DNA from: a bacterium
Lineage (GTDB): Bacteria; Myxococcota_A; Bradymonadia; UBA7976; UBA1532
Reading direction: 5' to 3'
NCBI GenBank assembly: GCA_030427205.1
Contig: JAUHXC010000047.1
Coordinates: 1 to 64,000 of the forward strand
Length of the DNA: 64,000 nt
Shown: positions 35,175 to 42,891 of the stretch, piece after piece
Layout: each line of letters starts with the position of its first letter
Numbering within the stretch: position 1 is the first letter of the stretch
The notes under the pieces: model-generated
Seen by the model: only the letters and a program-made list of their open reading frames with translations
What the model was told of the DNA's origin: nothing
The model's database searches: none
Made by a program: the position numbers and the translations under genes

Positions 35175-36776
35175 ATGAGAGCGCGTAGAATCAGCAGCCG
35201 GATCCGGTCGCTGTCGCTGATCGGCATGTTGGGGGCCGCGACGGCCACCGGGTGCACCGGCGGCGAAGGTGGGGGCGGCGACGGCGACGCGGAGCTCGAC
35301 GCGACGATCGTCGACGGCTCGCTGCCCGATGCCATGCCCGATGCCGGTCCGGACGCCGAGCCGATACCCGACGCCGCGCCGCCGCCCGTCTGCTTCGAAG
35401 AGGGCGGTGATCTGGTCGAGGCCTCCGTCAGCGATCCGTATTTCGGGCTCGAGGGCTTCCGCGCCGACGTGGATCCCGACGGCGACGGCCAGGTCGATCT
35501 CATGCTGCATCGGCTGGGCAACGACGGGGTCTACCTGGAGTTCGCCGACGGGCGCACGCTCGAAGACGGCGGGGCTTACGCCGCGCTCGGTGCCATCGGC
35601 GCCCGCCTCATGCCCGGGATGTGGCCGCCCGAGGCCCTGGCGACACCCCTCGACATCGCCGGCGACCCGGCCTGGCTGGTGCACGAGATTCGCGCCGCCG
35701 ACGAGCGGCTCGTGCGGGTCGATGCCGAGACGCTCGAAGCCGCGGAGGTCTATCCCCTGCCCGCGAGCGCGATCGCGGTGCAGACGGTGCGCAGCGAGCG
35801 CCCGATGGCCCTCGTCGATCTCGACGACGGGGGCTGCATCGCCCAATCGCTGATGCCCGCCGGACCGGTGGCCCAGTGGGGCCTGTGCCGGCTCGCCCCG
35901 GTGCCCGACGTCAACGGCGACGCGGTCCCCGACGTCCTGCGCTACGGCCGCGCCGGCTTGGAGATGTTCGACGGGGCGTCGCTCGAGTCGATCGCCTTCG
36001 CGCCCGACATCGACATCGAGGCGGTGAGCATCGCCGCCGGCGCCGTCGACCTGCGGGGCCAGGGCCCGGAGATGGCCAGCGTCTCCATCGAAGACGGCGG
36101 CGCGCTGGTCGTGCGCTATCACGACCCGGTCGACCTGCGGGTCGTGGCCGGCCCCGAGACCTTGCGGCCGACGGGCATCTACACCCGCCTCTTCTTCGTC
36201 TACGACGGCGCGGTCGTGCGCATCGCCGCCGAGCTGGACCGCAACGGCCAGTTCTTCCTGCAGCTCATCGAGCCCGGGATGATGCTGCGCAGGCTCGGCG
36301 AATACGGCCCCTTCCAGGTCATGCGCTGGTCGATGCCGGGGGACGTCGACGGCGATGGCCTGCGCGACATCGAGCTGCGCGGCGGCTCGACCGAGGACGG
36401 CACCAATACCGACGTGGCCTACCTGCGCCTGCGGGACGGCGCGACGGTCTACGAGATCGAGAGCGAGCGCGCGGCGCGCTTCGACCCGGTGTGGAGCAAT
36501 ACGGCGCCGCCGGCCGCTGCCGATCTCGACGGCTGCGAAGGCGTCGACCGGGTCCTGCTGCGCAGCGGCCCGCCGCGGGACAACGGCCGGCGCGCCACCC
36601 GAGTGCACTTCCTGGACACCGAGAACCAGCTGCGTACGCGCAGCGAGCCCTACGATGGCCGGGTGCACGCGCTGACCATCGCCGATCTGGACGGCGAGCC
36701 GCCGATGGAGCTGCTCGAGATCCGCAGCGAGAACGACGCCGCCGCCCGCCTCCGGGTCTACACCCCACTTCGGTGA
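35175..36776 (+). CDS. FG-GAP/VCBS-like lipoprotein
   Basis: A 533-residue lipoprotein. The lipobox is ATATGC, followed by a Gly/Asp/Ala-rich linker with DAMPDAGPDAEP. The body contains FG-GAP/VCBS-like units with calcium-type loops, such as VDPDGDGQVDLMLHRLG, VPDVNGDAVPDVLRYG, VDGDGLRDIELRGG and IADLDGEPPMELLEIR, which together would form a beta-propeller. Such propellers bind ligands on the cell surface; no enzyme motif is seen. ATG 35175 follows GGGAGGT with 7-base spacing. It is divergent from infC and runs toward the transpeptidase gene. Confidence 0.84.
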   Translation: MRARRISSRIRSLSLIGMLGAATATGCTGGEGGGGDGDAELDATIVDGSLPDAMPDAGPDAEPIPDAAPPPVCFEEGGDLVEASVSDPYFGLEGFRADVDPDGDGQVDLMLHRLGNDGVYLEFADGRTLEDGGAYAALGAIGARLMPGMWPPEALATPLDIAGDPAWLVHEIRAADERLVRVDAETLEAAEVYPLPASAIAVQTVRSERPMALVDLDDGGCIAQSLMPAGPVAQWGLCRLAPVPDVNGDAVPDVLRYGRAGLEMFDGASLESIAFAPDIDIEAVSIAAGAVDLRGQGPEMASVSIEDGGALVVRYHDPVDLRVVAGPETLRPTGIYTRLFFVYDGAVVRIAAELDRNGQFFLQLIEPGMMLRRLGEYGPFQVMRWSMPGDVDGDGLRDIELRGGSTEDGTNTDVAYLRLRDGATVYEIESERAARFDPVWSNTAPPAAADLDGCEGVDRVLLRSGPPRDNGRRATRVHFLDTENQLRTRSEPYDGRVHALTIADLDGEPPMELLEIRSENDAAARLRVYTPLR

Positions 36777-36801
36777 CGGGTGTGACGACACGATCGTGAT
36801 T

Positions 36802-36825
36802 CGATCGATCTGAATCCGATCGATC
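36802..36825. repeat. Direct repeat CGATCGATC in intergenic DNA
   Basis: The 9-mer CGATCGATC occurs at 36802-36810 and again at 36817-36825, with further GATCG words on both sides (36791-36839). Each copy is itself nearly palindromic. It lies between the lipoprotein stop and the transpeptidase start and could be a regulator site, but chance in a GATCG-rich genome is possible. Confidence 0.35.
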
Positions 36826-36939
36826 GCAACAAGATCGACCACCGGCCAGAATCTGATGGTCGCGCCGTCATTTTCCTTGCGGCGCGGATCACACCTCCCT
36901 ACATTCGCAGCGTCCCCTTCGAGCCCTGTGGAGTGGCGC

Positions 36940-38253
36940 GTGTCGCGGAGCGTTCGCCTCATCGGTCCCTGGTTCCTGCTGGCCCATCTGGTGGCCCTTC
37001 ACCTCGTCTTGACGTGGTTCGACGGGTCTTCCGCCGACGGCGCGCCGCTGGCCGCCGAGCCGGCGTACATCGCCGAGCTGAAGGATACGCAGGCCATCGA
37101 GCCCGACCCGACGGCCGAGGCCGCCGACGACGCCGCCGATCGAGAAGCGATCACCTTGCCGGCGCACCGCCCGGGGGCCCTCGACCCCAGCCGGATCTAC
37201 ACCGACGGCGACGTCATGCGGGCCGATCTGCAGCACGGCTGGGTCGCCGAGCTGACCACCGTGCCCGACCTCCAGGCGGCGGCGACCCGGATCCTCAATC
37301 GGGGCAAGGTGCCCTTCGGCGCGGTGGTCCTGCTCGACGTCGCTTCGGGTGACGTGCTGGCGATGGCCGACCGCTTCGACGCAGAGCATCCCGTCGCGCC
37401 GGCGCTCGACCCCGACGGGCCGCCGCACCTCGCGCTGCGGGCGCTCGCGCCGTCGGCGAGCGTCTTCAAGATCGTGACCTCCGCCGCGCTGCTGGAGGTC
37501 GGGGTCTCGGGCAAGCGTGAGTACGCCTACAACCCCGCCCGCCGCCGGGTCTACGAGGAGACCCTCGCCAGGCCGGGCCCCGGCGCCCCGCGCAGCGACA
37601 TGGGCGACGCGCTGGCGTCGAGCAATAACGGCTACTTCTCGCGCATGGCGAACAACAAGCTCGCCCGGGAAGACCTCGACCTCATCAGCCGCCGCTTCGC
37701 GTTCAATCAGGTGGTGCCCTTTCCGCTGCTCACCGACGCGAGCACGGCCGCCGTGCCGCGCAATACCCTCGAGCGGGCGCGCATGGCCGCGGGCTTCTGG
37801 CATACGCGCCTCACCCCGCTGCACGGCGCGTTGATCGCCGCGGCCGTCGCCGGTGACGGCACGGTACCGATGCCGCGCATGGTGCGCCGGCTCGAAGGCC
37901 CCGACGGACGCGTCGTCGACGCGCCGGATCGCGGTCCGCTCTCCCGGGCCATGAAGCCGGAGACCGCCGCCCACCTGCGCGGCATGATGGCGCGCACCGT
38001 CAGCCACGGCACCGGTCGGCGGGCGTTCGCCAAGTGGCCCAAGTCGCTCGCGAAGATCGCCGTCGCCGGGAAGACCGGCACCCTCGCGATCCGCGATCCG
38101 TACACCGCCTATACCTGGTTCGTCGGCTTCGCCCCGGCGGATGATCCGCAGGTCGCCATCGCGGTGATGGTCGGCAACGGCGAGCTGTGGTGGCAGCGGG
38201 CCATCGACATCGCGCGCGATGTGCTCGCCGACTACTTCCGGCGCCAGGGCTGA
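36940..38253 (+). CDS. Penicillin-binding transpeptidase
   Basis: A 437-residue membrane-anchored protein with an uncleaved N-terminal helix (LIGPWFLLAHLVALHLVLTW). The penicillin-binding transpeptidase domain has all three catalytic motifs: S174-V-F-K177, S228-N-N230 and K378-T-G380. The typical class B pedestal domain is reduced to about 100 residues, so the protein is shorter than PBP2 or PBP3. It would cross-link peptidoglycan peptides on the periplasmic side. The GTG at 36940 has GGAG 6 bases upstream; a start at 36856 would add residues before the membrane helix. This is the only intact penicillin-binding transpeptidase in the window, unlike the remnant at 1.5-2.2 kb. Confidence 0.9.
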   Translation: MSRSVRLIGPWFLLAHLVALHLVLTWFDGSSADGAPLAAEPAYIAELKDTQAIEPDPTAEAADDAADREAITLPAHRPGALDPSRIYTDGDVMRADLQHGWVAELTTVPDLQAAATRILNRGKVPFGAVVLLDVASGDVLAMADRFDAEHPVAPALDPDGPPHLALRALAPSASVFKIVTSAALLEVGVSGKREYAYNPARRRVYEETLARPGPGAPRSDMGDALASSNNGYFSRMANNKLAREDLDLISRRFAFNQVVPFPLLTDASTAAVPRNTLERARMAAGFWHTRLTPLHGALIAAAVAGDGTVPMPRMVRRLEGPDGRVVDAPDRGPLSRAMKPETAAHLRGMMARTVSHGTGRRAFAKWPKSLAKIAVAGKTGTLAIRDPYTAYTWFVGFAPADDPQVAIAVMVGNGELWWQRAIDIARDVLADYFRRQG

Positions 38254-38359
38254 CCGCCCGCGTCGGGCGCATGCGCCCGGCCCCGGTCGAACCGGCCGGA
38301 TAACTCCCAAGTCATTGTCTGACCGGTAGAAATCCCGCCGCCTGCCCGCCGCGCGGTGT

Positions 38360-38389
38360 TTGCCCGTTCGGGGGACGCTCGGGTATATT
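38360..38389 (+). promoter_or_regulatory. Sigma-70-like promoter for the envelope operon
   Basis: TTGCCC (38360-38365) and TATATT (38384-38389) are separated by 18 bp; the second hexamer stands out in very GC-rich DNA. Transcription would begin near 38396, leaving about 30 bases before ATG 38425. It would serve the rod-like gene and the polyprotein gene behind it. Confidence 0.58.
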
Positions 38390-38424
38390 GTGGCGGTTCG
38401 ATGACGTCACCGGGGGGGACCGAG

Positions 38425-38721
38425 ATGACGCCTGCCATCGACGGCGCCCGCAGCGGACTGCGCCTCGCCGAAGCCAAGGTCGCCACCGCGGCCCACAACA
38501 CCGCGAACCTGCTGACCGAGGACGCCCCACGCCTTGAAGCGCGTGGGGTCGAGGCGGGCAACGGGGTCTCGGTCCAGATCTCCGAAGCGGCCCGCAGCGG
38601 CGCCGATCCGGTCGGCGACGTGCTCAGCACCCGCCAGGGCGAGGTGCTGTACCGGGCCAATCTACACGTCATCGCGGCCGAGGACGAACGCCTGGGGGCG
38701 ACCCTCGACCTCTTCGGCTGA
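38425..38721 (+). CDS. Orphan mini flagellar-rod-like protein
   Basis: A 98-residue protein whose N-terminal 35 residues (GLRLAEAKVATAAHNTANL) resemble the conserved start of flagellar rod/hook proteins (FlgB, FlgC, FlgG: GLxAxxxxLxxxAxNIANxxT). Its end (VLSTRQGEVLYRANLHVIAAEDERLGATLDLFG) resembles their C-terminal heptad region. The large middle domain of real rod proteins is missing, so it would form just the coiled-coil hairpin. No other flagellar gene is near. Small orphans of this kind exist in other bacteria without known function. ATG 38425 is the best start (ATG 38401 is the alternative). It ends 18 bp before the polyprotein gene, suggesting one operon. Confidence 0.75.
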   Translation: MTPAIDGARSGLRLAEAKVATAAHNTANLLTEDAPRLEARGVEAGNGVSVQISEAARSGADPVGDVLSTRQGEVLYRANLHVIAAEDERLGATLDLFG

Positions 38722-38739
38722 CGGCCCGCGGCGGGCACC

Positions 38740-41700
38740 ATGAGGGCACTGCTCCCCATCATCGGACTGAGTCTCGTGCCCTGCGCGGTCGCCGCGCAGC
38801 CGATCTGCCTGGCGCCCGATGCGCGGCTGCCCTTCATCGACGGCGAAGTCATCAGCTGCGCCGAGGAGACCCCACGGCTGACGCTCGTCCGCGAAGAGGC
38901 GCTCTACGATCCCGATCTGGGGGAGTGGCGCCAGGCCATCCTGCTGCGCTTCGCCAACCCGCTCGACGAAGAGCTGATCGTCAGCGGGGTGCTCGATCTC
39001 GAAGGGGCCGAGTTGATCGGCGAGCCGGACTATCTCGCGGCCGATCTGCGGCGCAGTGACTTCGAGTGGGCGGTCGCTCCCCTCTCCCACTATGAGGATC
39101 CGGGCGATTGCAGCGCGCGGGTCGCGCCGCCCGGCCCGCACCCCGGGCGCGGGCTCGAGTTCGGTGACCTGATGCGCTACGGGGCCGACGGCGTGCGCTT
39201 CGAGTTCGCGGCGGCCGCCGATCTCGACGACATTCGCATGGTCCTGTCCTCGCCCGACCCGGCGCCGGCCGGCGCGGTCGTGCTGACCCTCTTCGACGTG
39301 CTCACCAGCCCCGGCGTGCAGATCCAGGTCGGGGCGGTGGACGCCGATCTGACGGCCGACGACGGCGTCTATCCGGTCGACGCGCCGGTGATCGCGCGGC
39401 TGCGGGTCCTCGACCTGGACATCCCCGAGGCCTGCGTCGCCAACGCGGTCGATCAGCCGTTCGGCTTCGAATTGCAGGTCCCCGAGATACCCCCGCAGCG
39501 CCCCGCCGCGGGCGACCCCCGGCTGGACCGCAACGGCGATACGAGCCCGGTCGACGCGCTCGCGGCTCCTATCGCGCTGCGTTGGCGGCCGACAGAGCTG
39601 GTGGGTCCGCAGGGCGATACACTGCTCGTCGCCGCCCTCGATGGCCTCGATCCCGGGCTCTGCGCCGACGGGCAGCTCACTCTGCCGCTGACGGCGTGGT
39701 TGGAGCCGGCGGACGGGCTCCCGCCTGGGGTCTACAGCGGCACGATCGACGTCTGGGAAGACCTCGACGGCAACCGCCGATTCGACCGCGGGGAGATCGG
39801 CGATACCGTGCGCATCGCGGCCACCGTCGGTGCGGCGGCGCCGGATGATCCCTGCGCAGAACCCGCCGAGCCCGATGCGGGACTCGGGCCGGATCTCGAC
39901 GCCGGGCTCGACGCCGCGATCGACGGGGGCGCTCTCGACGGCGCGCTCGATGCCGGCTCCCAAGACAGCGCAGCCGACGGGTCGGCCGACGCTGGCGCGT
40001 TGGACGGCGGGTTCGACAGCGGCGATGCGGCCGCGCAAGACGCGCAGCCCGCCGGGGATGACGCAGCGCCGTTGGACGGGGGCCTGGACGGCGCGCCGAG
40101 CGACCTGGGCTCCGTGGTCGATCGCGCCGTGGATGGCGCGCTGGATCCCGCCGATGGCGCGCGCGACGGCGGCCGTGAGGACGTCGAGCCGTCCGACGGG
40201 CCGCGGACCGATGGCGAACCGCTCGACGGCGGCCTGATCGACGGCCTCATCGACGACGGAGCGACACCCGACGGTGACCTGATGGATGGCGGCTCGCTGG
40301 ATGGCGCGGTCGACGCCCGGGTCGACGGGGGCGGCACCCTGGACGGCGCGGCGCCCGACGGCTTCCCGCAGGACGACGCACAACCCGACGCCAGCGCGGA
40401 CGGCGCGGTCGACGCCACAGCCTCGGACGCGGCGCTCCCGGACGCGTCGGTCGACGCGACGCCGCTCGATGCCACGGCGCTGCCCGACCTCGCGCCGACG
40501 GACGGCTTCATCGCCGCGGACGCCGACGCACTCGACGGTCCACTCCTGGACGCCGCCGATGCGGCCGATCCAGGCGACCCGAAAGGCGGCGCCCTCTCGT
40601 GCCGGGCGACGCCGGGCGCGTCCTCACCGCCGGGCCTGTGGATTCTGGCTCTGGGCCTCTTCGGCCTCGGATATGCCCGACGCCGGGCATACATGGCCGC
40701 TGCGACCGCCGCGCTCCTGCTCGTGAGCCTGTTGCTCGCGCCGCGCGCGGCCGACGCCCAGGCCGATGTCCGCCGCTTCGCGCCGACGCCGACGACGTCG
40801 CCCTACGTGAACCTGGACGGGGCCGGCACGCTGGGCGCCGGCGACGTGGCGGCGCGGCTGATCTCGGTCATCGAGCAGCGCCCGCTGGTCTTCGCGCGCG
40901 ATGGCGACCGGACCGTCGACATCATCTCCATCCGGCTCGGGCTCGACGCGGCGTTCGCGGTGGGCCTGACCGACTGGCTCGATGTCGGCGTCGGTTTGCC
41001 GCTGGTTCTCCTGCAGGACGGGCGGCAGGTGAACCGCGACACCGCTCTGCCCGGCTTCGCGCTGGCCGATCCGAGCCTCGGGGCGAAGGTCCGCCTCTTG
41101 CCCACGAGCGCTGGAGTGGGGCTCGCGCTGCGCGTCGGCGGGACGGCGCCGCTGGGCGACGGCGACGCGCTGGTGGGCGAAGCGGGGCCGACCGGTACGG
41201 CGATGCTCGCGCTCGAGTTCCCGGTCTCCAGCCGCTTCGACATCGTGCTCGACGTCGGCTATCGGCTACGCGAGGCGACGCGACTGGGCGACATCGATCT
41301 GGACGACGAGCTGCTCTTCGGATTGGGCGCCAGCTGGCGCGCGACCCCTGACTTCGCCCTCGCCGTCGAGCTGTCCGGCGCCACGGCGGCCGCGGCGCCT
41401 TTCTCCGTCGAACAGCAGACCCCCGGCGGCCTCGATCTGCTCGCCCGGGTGGGCATCGTCGACGATCTCGCGGCGGTGGCCGGCGCCGGCCTCGGCCTGC
41501 TGCCGGGCTATGGATCGCCCATGTTCCGGGCCGTGGCCGGGCTGCAATACACCCCGCGCAACCACGACTTCGACGGCGACGGCCTCGCCGATCGACGAGA
41601 CGACTGCGTCGAGACCGTCGGTGTGCCGCTCGAACGCGGCTGCCCGGCCCCGGCACCGATCGCCGTCGTGGAAGAGACGGCGCCCAGCCGCGACAAGGAC

Positions 41701-42891
41701 GGCGACGACATCCTCGACGCGCTCGATCAGTGCCCCTACCTGCCCGAGGATCGCGACGGCTTCCGCGACGACGACGGCTGCCCCGACGCCGACAACGACC
41801 TCGACCTGCTCGCCGACAGCTTCGACGCCGACCCCTTGGGCCCCGAGGACTGGGACGCCTTCGAAGACGGCGACGGTATCCCGGATCCGGATAACGACCG
41901 CGACGGCATCGCCGACTTCCGCGACCGCTGCCCCGACGAGCCGGGCGGGGCCGACGGCTGTCCGGGCAGCCTGCGGCCGGACGCGCCATCGAGCGGCGGA
42001 GATGCCCTGGCCGACGCCGACGGACCGCAAGCGCCGCTGGTGCTCGGCCGCACGCTGCACCCCGCCGAGCCGATCATCTTCGAGTTCGCCCGCCCGGAGC
42101 TGACCACCGAGGCCGGCCCGCTGGTCGACGGCCTCGCTCGCTATCTGATCGAGCATCCCGAGCTGGACCGGGTCGAGGTCGGCGTGCACGTCGACGCGAT
42201 GGGCAGCCGGCGCTGGAAGCACTGGCTCTCCCGCGCCCGCGCCGAGTCCGTCGTCGCCGCGCTCACGGCCCGCGGCGTGCCCGCCGAGCGCGTCTTTCCG
42301 CGGGGCTACGGACCCGAGGTGCCGGTGGATACCAACCGGACCAAGGCCGGCCGCTATAACAACCGACGGGTCGAGCTGCGGGCCCTGCGCGCCTTCGAAG
42401 AGGCCCGGCCGACGCGCGCGACCGAGCGCCGGCGCACGGTGCGCGAGCCGCGGCGCAAGTCGGTGCGCCCCGGACGCCTGCCGCCGCCGCGGCCCCGCTG
42501 GCTGCCGCCGGATACCCTCGTCCTGCGGCCGACCGCGCCGCTGGCGTTCGTCCGCGGCGATACGCTGGCGCCGCGCAGCATGCCCCGCGTGGCCGAGTTC
42601 GCCGCGCGGTTGACGGCCAACCCCGATTGGAGGCGGGTCGAGGTCGCCGTGCACACCGACGGCGCGGGTGATCCCGACGAGAAGCTGCGTTCGAGCCAGC
42701 GGCGCGCCGAGGCCGTCGTCGAGGCGCTGGTCGCGCGAGGCGTCGCCAATGGGCGGCTGATTCCGCGGGGCTACGGCGCGCGGCGCCGGCTGCTGGACGA
42801 CGAGAGCGCCGACAGCCGGGCGGTGAACCGTCGCGTCGAGCTGGTGGTGCTGGATGCCAGCGTATCCCTCGCACCGGGCGGTGAGCCATGA
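38740..42891 (+). CDS. Fused surface domain-MYXO-CTERM-barrel-TSP3-OmpA protein
   Basis: One uninterrupted frame of 1,383 residues. A signal peptide (1-19) and a secreted domain (about 20-370) are followed by about 245 residues of Asp/Ala/Gly-rich linker. A MYXO-CTERM-like sorting signal comes next: Cys621, a hydrophobic helix (630-646) and R647-R649. A second signal peptide (652-673, LLLVSLLLAPRAADAQ) follows immediately, and then an outer-membrane barrel starting DVRRFAPTPTTSPYVNLDG. Thrombospondin-type-3 repeats lie at about 943-1077 and two OmpA domains at about 1112-1217 and 1260-1373. Elsewhere the two halves are normally separate genes. No ribosome-binding site precedes the internal ATG at 40693. 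Its stop overlaps the next start (ATGA). Confidence 0.88.
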   Translation: MRALLPIIGLSLVPCAVAAQPICLAPDARLPFIDGEVISCAEETPRLTLVREEALYDPDLGEWRQAILLRFANPLDEELIVSGVLDLEGAELIGEPDYLAADLRRSDFEWAVAPLSHYEDPGDCSARVAPPGPHPGRGLEFGDLMRYGADGVRFEFAAAADLDDIRMVLSSPDPAPAGAVVLTLFDVLTSPGVQIQVGAVDADLTADDGVYPVDAPVIARLRVLDLDIPEACVANAVDQPFGFELQVPEIPPQRPAAGDPRLDRNGDTSPVDALAAPIALRWRPTELVGPQGDTLLVAALDGLDPGLCADGQLTLPLTAWLEPADGLPPGVYSGTIDVWEDLDGNRRFDRGEIGDTVRIAATVGAAAPDDPCAEPAEPDAGLGPDLDAGLDAAIDGGALDGALDAGSQDSAADGSADAGALDGGFDSGDAAAQDAQPAGDDAAPLDGGLDGAPSDLGSVVDRAVDGALDPADGARDGGREDVEPSDGPRTDGEPLDGGLIDGLIDDGATPDGDLMDGGSLDGAVDARVDGGGTLDGAAPDGFPQDDAQPDASADGAVDATASDAALPDASVDATPLDATALPDLAPTDGFIAADADALDGPLLDAADAADPGDPKGGALSCRATPGASSPPGLWILALGLFGLGYARRRAYMAAATAALLLVSLLLAPRAADAQADVRRFAPTPTTSPYVNLDGAGTLGAGDVAARLISVIEQRPLVFARDGDRTVDIISIRLGLDAAFAVGLTDWLDVGVGLPLVLLQDGRQVNRDTALPGFALADPSLGAKVRLLPTSAGVGLALRVGGTAPLGDGDALVGEAGPTGTAMLALEFPVSSRFDIVLDVGYRLREATRLGDIDLDDELLFGLGASWRATPDFALAVELSGATAAAAPFSVEQQTPGGLDLLARVGIVDDLAAVAGAGLGLLPGYGSPMFRAVAGLQYTPRNHDFDGDGLADRRDDCVETVGVPLERGCPAPAPIAVVEETAPSRDKDGDDILDALDQCPYLPEDRDGFRDDDGCPDADNDLDLLADSFDADPLGPEDWDAFEDGDGIPDPDNDRDGIADFRDRCPDEPGGADGCPGSLRPDAPSSGGDALADADGPQAPLVLGRTLHPAEPIIFEFARPELTTEAGPLVDGLARYLIEHPELDRVEVGVHVDAMGSRRWKHWLSRARAESVVAALTARGVPAERVFPRGYGPEVPVDTNRTKAGRYNNRRVELRALRAFEEARPTRATERRRTVREPRRKSVRPGRLPPPRPRWLPPDTLVLRPTAPLAFVRGDTLAPRSMPRVAEFAARLTANPDWRRVEVAVHTDGAGDPDEKLRSSQRRAEAVVEALVARGVANGRLIPRGYGARRRLLDDESADSRAVNRRVELVVLDASVSLAPGGEP
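39880..40590 (+). repeat. Asp/Ala/Gly-rich low-complexity coding tract
   Basis: About 235 codons encode almost only Asp, Ala, Gly, Leu and Pro, in recurring units such as LDGALDAG and GGLIDGLIDDG. The DNA repeats GACGG/GCGCTGGAC-type words but stays in frame. It is the acidic stalk between the secreted domain and the sorting signal and probably stays unfolded. Confidence 0.85.
40600..40758 (+). other. Junction: internal MYXO-CTERM signal plus second signal peptide
   Basis: This stretch encodes Cys621, a spacer, a hydrophobic helix (LWILALGLFGLGY), an RRR stop, then Met652 and a normal signal peptide ending ADAQ. The first part is what ends a MYXO-CTERM protein, where myxosortase would act at the cysteine. 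The second is what starts an exported protein. There is no stop codon or frame change between them. Confidence 0.7.

Noticed and set aside
38264..38279. CGGGCGCATGCGCCCG palindrome after the transpeptidase gene as a terminator
   Set aside because: It would form a strong hairpin, but no T-run follows, so intrinsic termination is not supported. It may be a chance palindrome in GC-rich DNA.
39880..40590. Repetitive Asp/Ala coding tract considered as CRISPR or satellite
   Set aside because: Repeat units are irregular, in frame and without spacers; they code for an acidic linker.
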